From Roseiarcus sp963758335 (GTDB taxonomy: Bacteria > Pseudomonadota > Alphaproteobacteria > Rhizobiales > Beijerinckiaceae): a stretch of 64,000 bases of DNA. The stretch is from NCBI GenBank assembly GCA_963758335.1, contig CAVWVF010000002.1:2666001-2730000 (forward strand), written 5' to 3'. Below the pieces are notes generated by a model. It worked only from the letters and a program-made list of their open reading frames with translations. It was not told the origin of the DNA and did not search any database. Position 1 is the first letter of the stretch, and each line of letters opens with the position of its first letter. Shown piece by piece: positions 62,647-64,000 of this stretch. Both the position numbers and the translations under genes were made by a program.

Positions 62647-62794
62647 GGTTCTCAGCAAGCCTTGCCGCATTGCGAGCCTTGTGCTCCTCAAGCGTGATTT
62701 CCTCGCCGCGCGCGACCTCGGCCAAAGCCTCGTCAACGTAAGGTTTCGCCCACGCCAGATCGTCGCGCCCCTCAAGCGCAAGCTCGGCAATGCG
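62630..62794 (-). pseudogene. second ParD-type antitoxin, C-terminal part
   Basis: RIAELALEGRDDLAWAKPYV, DEALAEVARGEEITLEEHKA and RNAARLAENHDDHT then stop. It is the C-terminal, toxin-binding half of a ParD-like protein and overlaps the start of the next antitoxin fragment by 17 bp in another frame. It has no own start, so it is a remnant of a tandem arrangement. Confidence 0.6.
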
Positions 62795-62980
62795 GTGTAG
62801 CGGGCGGCGGCGAGATACCCTGCCTTGGCTTCAAGATAAGCGCCACAAAAGCCGCTGATTTTGACAGGGGGATCCAGTGGTTTGAATTGGCGATTCAGTA
62901 AACTGTCACCGTAAGAGGAAGCGATGTTCCTCGCTTTATCTAGCGCCCGGCCACGGCGACCGGCATCGGCGTCGACTGCC

Positions 62981-64000
62981 ATGACGGGCGGCGCTGTGCT
63001 CTTGGCGTCGCTCTCAGCCACGACTCCGGCGTCGGCGCTTGACTGCGCGCGCGCCTCGACCGCAAGCGAGAAGGCGATCTGCGCCGACCCGGTGGCGCTC
63101 GCCGAACTTTGGGTCGACCACCTCGACCTGTGGGCGACGCGTTTCGCTGGAGATCTCCGCGAAAACGCGCAAATCAGCCTGTACCGCGCCCTCGGCGAGC
63201 GCGTGCACTAGCTCGGAAAGGCATATGAATCCTTGCTCGCCTCGGCCCGCAGGCTGAGCGGGCGGCGATCGTCGCCTCCGAGGCGCGGTGGCTCAATACG
63301 CGCGACGGCGACTGCGCCGATGAGAAGGGCGCCGCGCTCGCCGCGTGCCTCAGAAACGCGACCGAACGCCGCCGCGCCTATCTCTCTGGCGCGCCGGAAG
63401 CCGGACCCGGGGCGCCGGGACGGCTCGCCCCGCTCATTCGCGTCGAGAACGGCGGCAAAGGCAAAGCCGACGTCGACTTCGATTTCCTGACCTTTCCGGC
63501 GCCCGCGAGCGCGGGCGAGCGCGCGTTCAACGCGGCGGTCGCGAAACTCTCCGGCGACGTCGTCGAGCCGGAAAAGGGCGACCCGCACGCCGACCAATAT
63601 GGCTACGGCCGCACGATGCGGCTCGCCTACGCTTCGCCCCAACTCGTCTCGGCGCATGTCGACGCCTACGAATATACGGGCGGCGCGCATCCCAACAGCT
63701 ACACGGCGAACGTCAACGTCGACATGCGCCTCGGCCGGGAGCTCGCTTTCGCCGATCTTCTCGACAAGGCGGCGGCGGGCAGGATTTTCGACCTCTGCGC
63801 GGATCAGGTGCGCAAGCAAAAGATCGACAAGGGCGAGACGCCGGACGACCTCGGCGACCCGGCCGAACTGCGCAAGAGCGTCGAAGCCGCGAGCGGCGAT
63901 CTCAAGGCCTGGAGCTTCGGCGCGGACGCCGCGGTGATCGGCTACGATCCCTATGCCGTCGGCGCCTACGCGGAAGGGGCGTTCGATTGCATGATTCCCT
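62981..64000 (+). pseudogene. exported LprI-like / DUF3298-type protein, broken, runs off the window
   Basis: Signal peptide at MTGGAVLLASLSATTPASA, then LDCARASTASEKAICADPVA as in DUF1311/LprI-type domains. A TAG at 63209-63211 interrupts (ERVH stop LGKAYESLLA), and one base further on the frame changes to RLGPQAERAAIVASEARWLN. From there it is open to the window end with RVENGGKGKADVDFDFLTFP, AHVDAYEYTGGAHPNSYTAN and LGRELAFADLLD, a DUF3298/RsiV-like periplasmic domain. Two lesions make it a pseudogene unless they are errors. Confidence 0.7.

Noticed and set aside
44797..63211. Possible reading of TAG as a sense codon, since three open frames (44797, 49895, 63209) continue past an in-frame TAG.
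   Set aside because: The UvrD-type helicase gene and the DsbD-like gene end naturally on TAG at their expected C-termini, and the interrupted genes are accessory and carry other lesions. Ordinary nonsense mutation is simpler.

Overview
The window is GC-rich bacterial DNA, most likely from an alphaproteobacterium of the order Hyphomicrobiales (Rhizobiales), perhaps a Methylocystaceae/Beijerinckiaceae-like lineage. This rests on gene order: fabA-fabB-fabI on one strand, lspA-ileS-ribF-MaoC-HAD (TIGR01459-like), yqgE beside a DsbD-N-domain gene, a DUF4167 gene, SufE, lepB-rnc-era, and a MarR / OmpR-type regulator / histidine kinase operon. No database search was possible, so the species is not claimed.

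Layout. 1-5.2 kb is wreckage: the end of an IS256-type element, an autotransporter remnant, a damaged IS66-type element and a dead aldo/keto reductase. 5.5-14.6 kb is core chromosome: two-component operon, UvrD-type helicase, DsbD-like protein, YqgE, RecF, a 2-hydroxyacid dehydrogenase. 14.6-16.4 kb is a second, intact IS66-type copy with a perfect 8-bp target duplication. 17.1-23.3 kb is one very large helicase gene with a C-terminal Vsr/DUF559-like nuclease domain, a probable defence gene, broken by an IS630-type element and two single-base frameshifts. 23.6-37.2 kb is housekeeping: holA (frameshifted), fabI, fabB, fabA, sufE, DUF4167, lspA, ileS, ribF, maoC, a HAD phosphatase and trxA.

37.2-53.0 kb is an accessory island: two inverted 2109-bp copies of an unclassified mobile element (a 539-aa protein plus a divergent small ORF), four IS630-type elements (two abutting over one shared TA, two as close direct repeats), remnants of IS91, serine recombinase and EipA genes, an orphan HigA-like antitoxin, a HEPN-like protein, a Sel1-repeat protein and a tRNA-Glu. 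53.2-61.9 kb returns to core genes: quinone oxidoreductase, lepB-rnc-era, a frameshifted FAD-dependent oxidase, a PLP-dependent decarboxylase and an exopolyphosphatase. 61.9-64 kb holds recombinase and ParDE remnants and a broken, exported DUF3298-type protein that runs off the window.

The best candidate for something undescribed is the 2109-bp element: same length in both copies, sharp ends, no recognised transposase motif, no evident inverted repeats or target duplication. Secondary candidates are a repeat that folds as a three-way junction with compensatory base changes in its two copies (about 27.6 and 55.1 kb), and the Vsr-helicase defence gene. Caution: many genes carry single-base indels, including the normally essential holA, so some pseudogene calls may be assembly errors.
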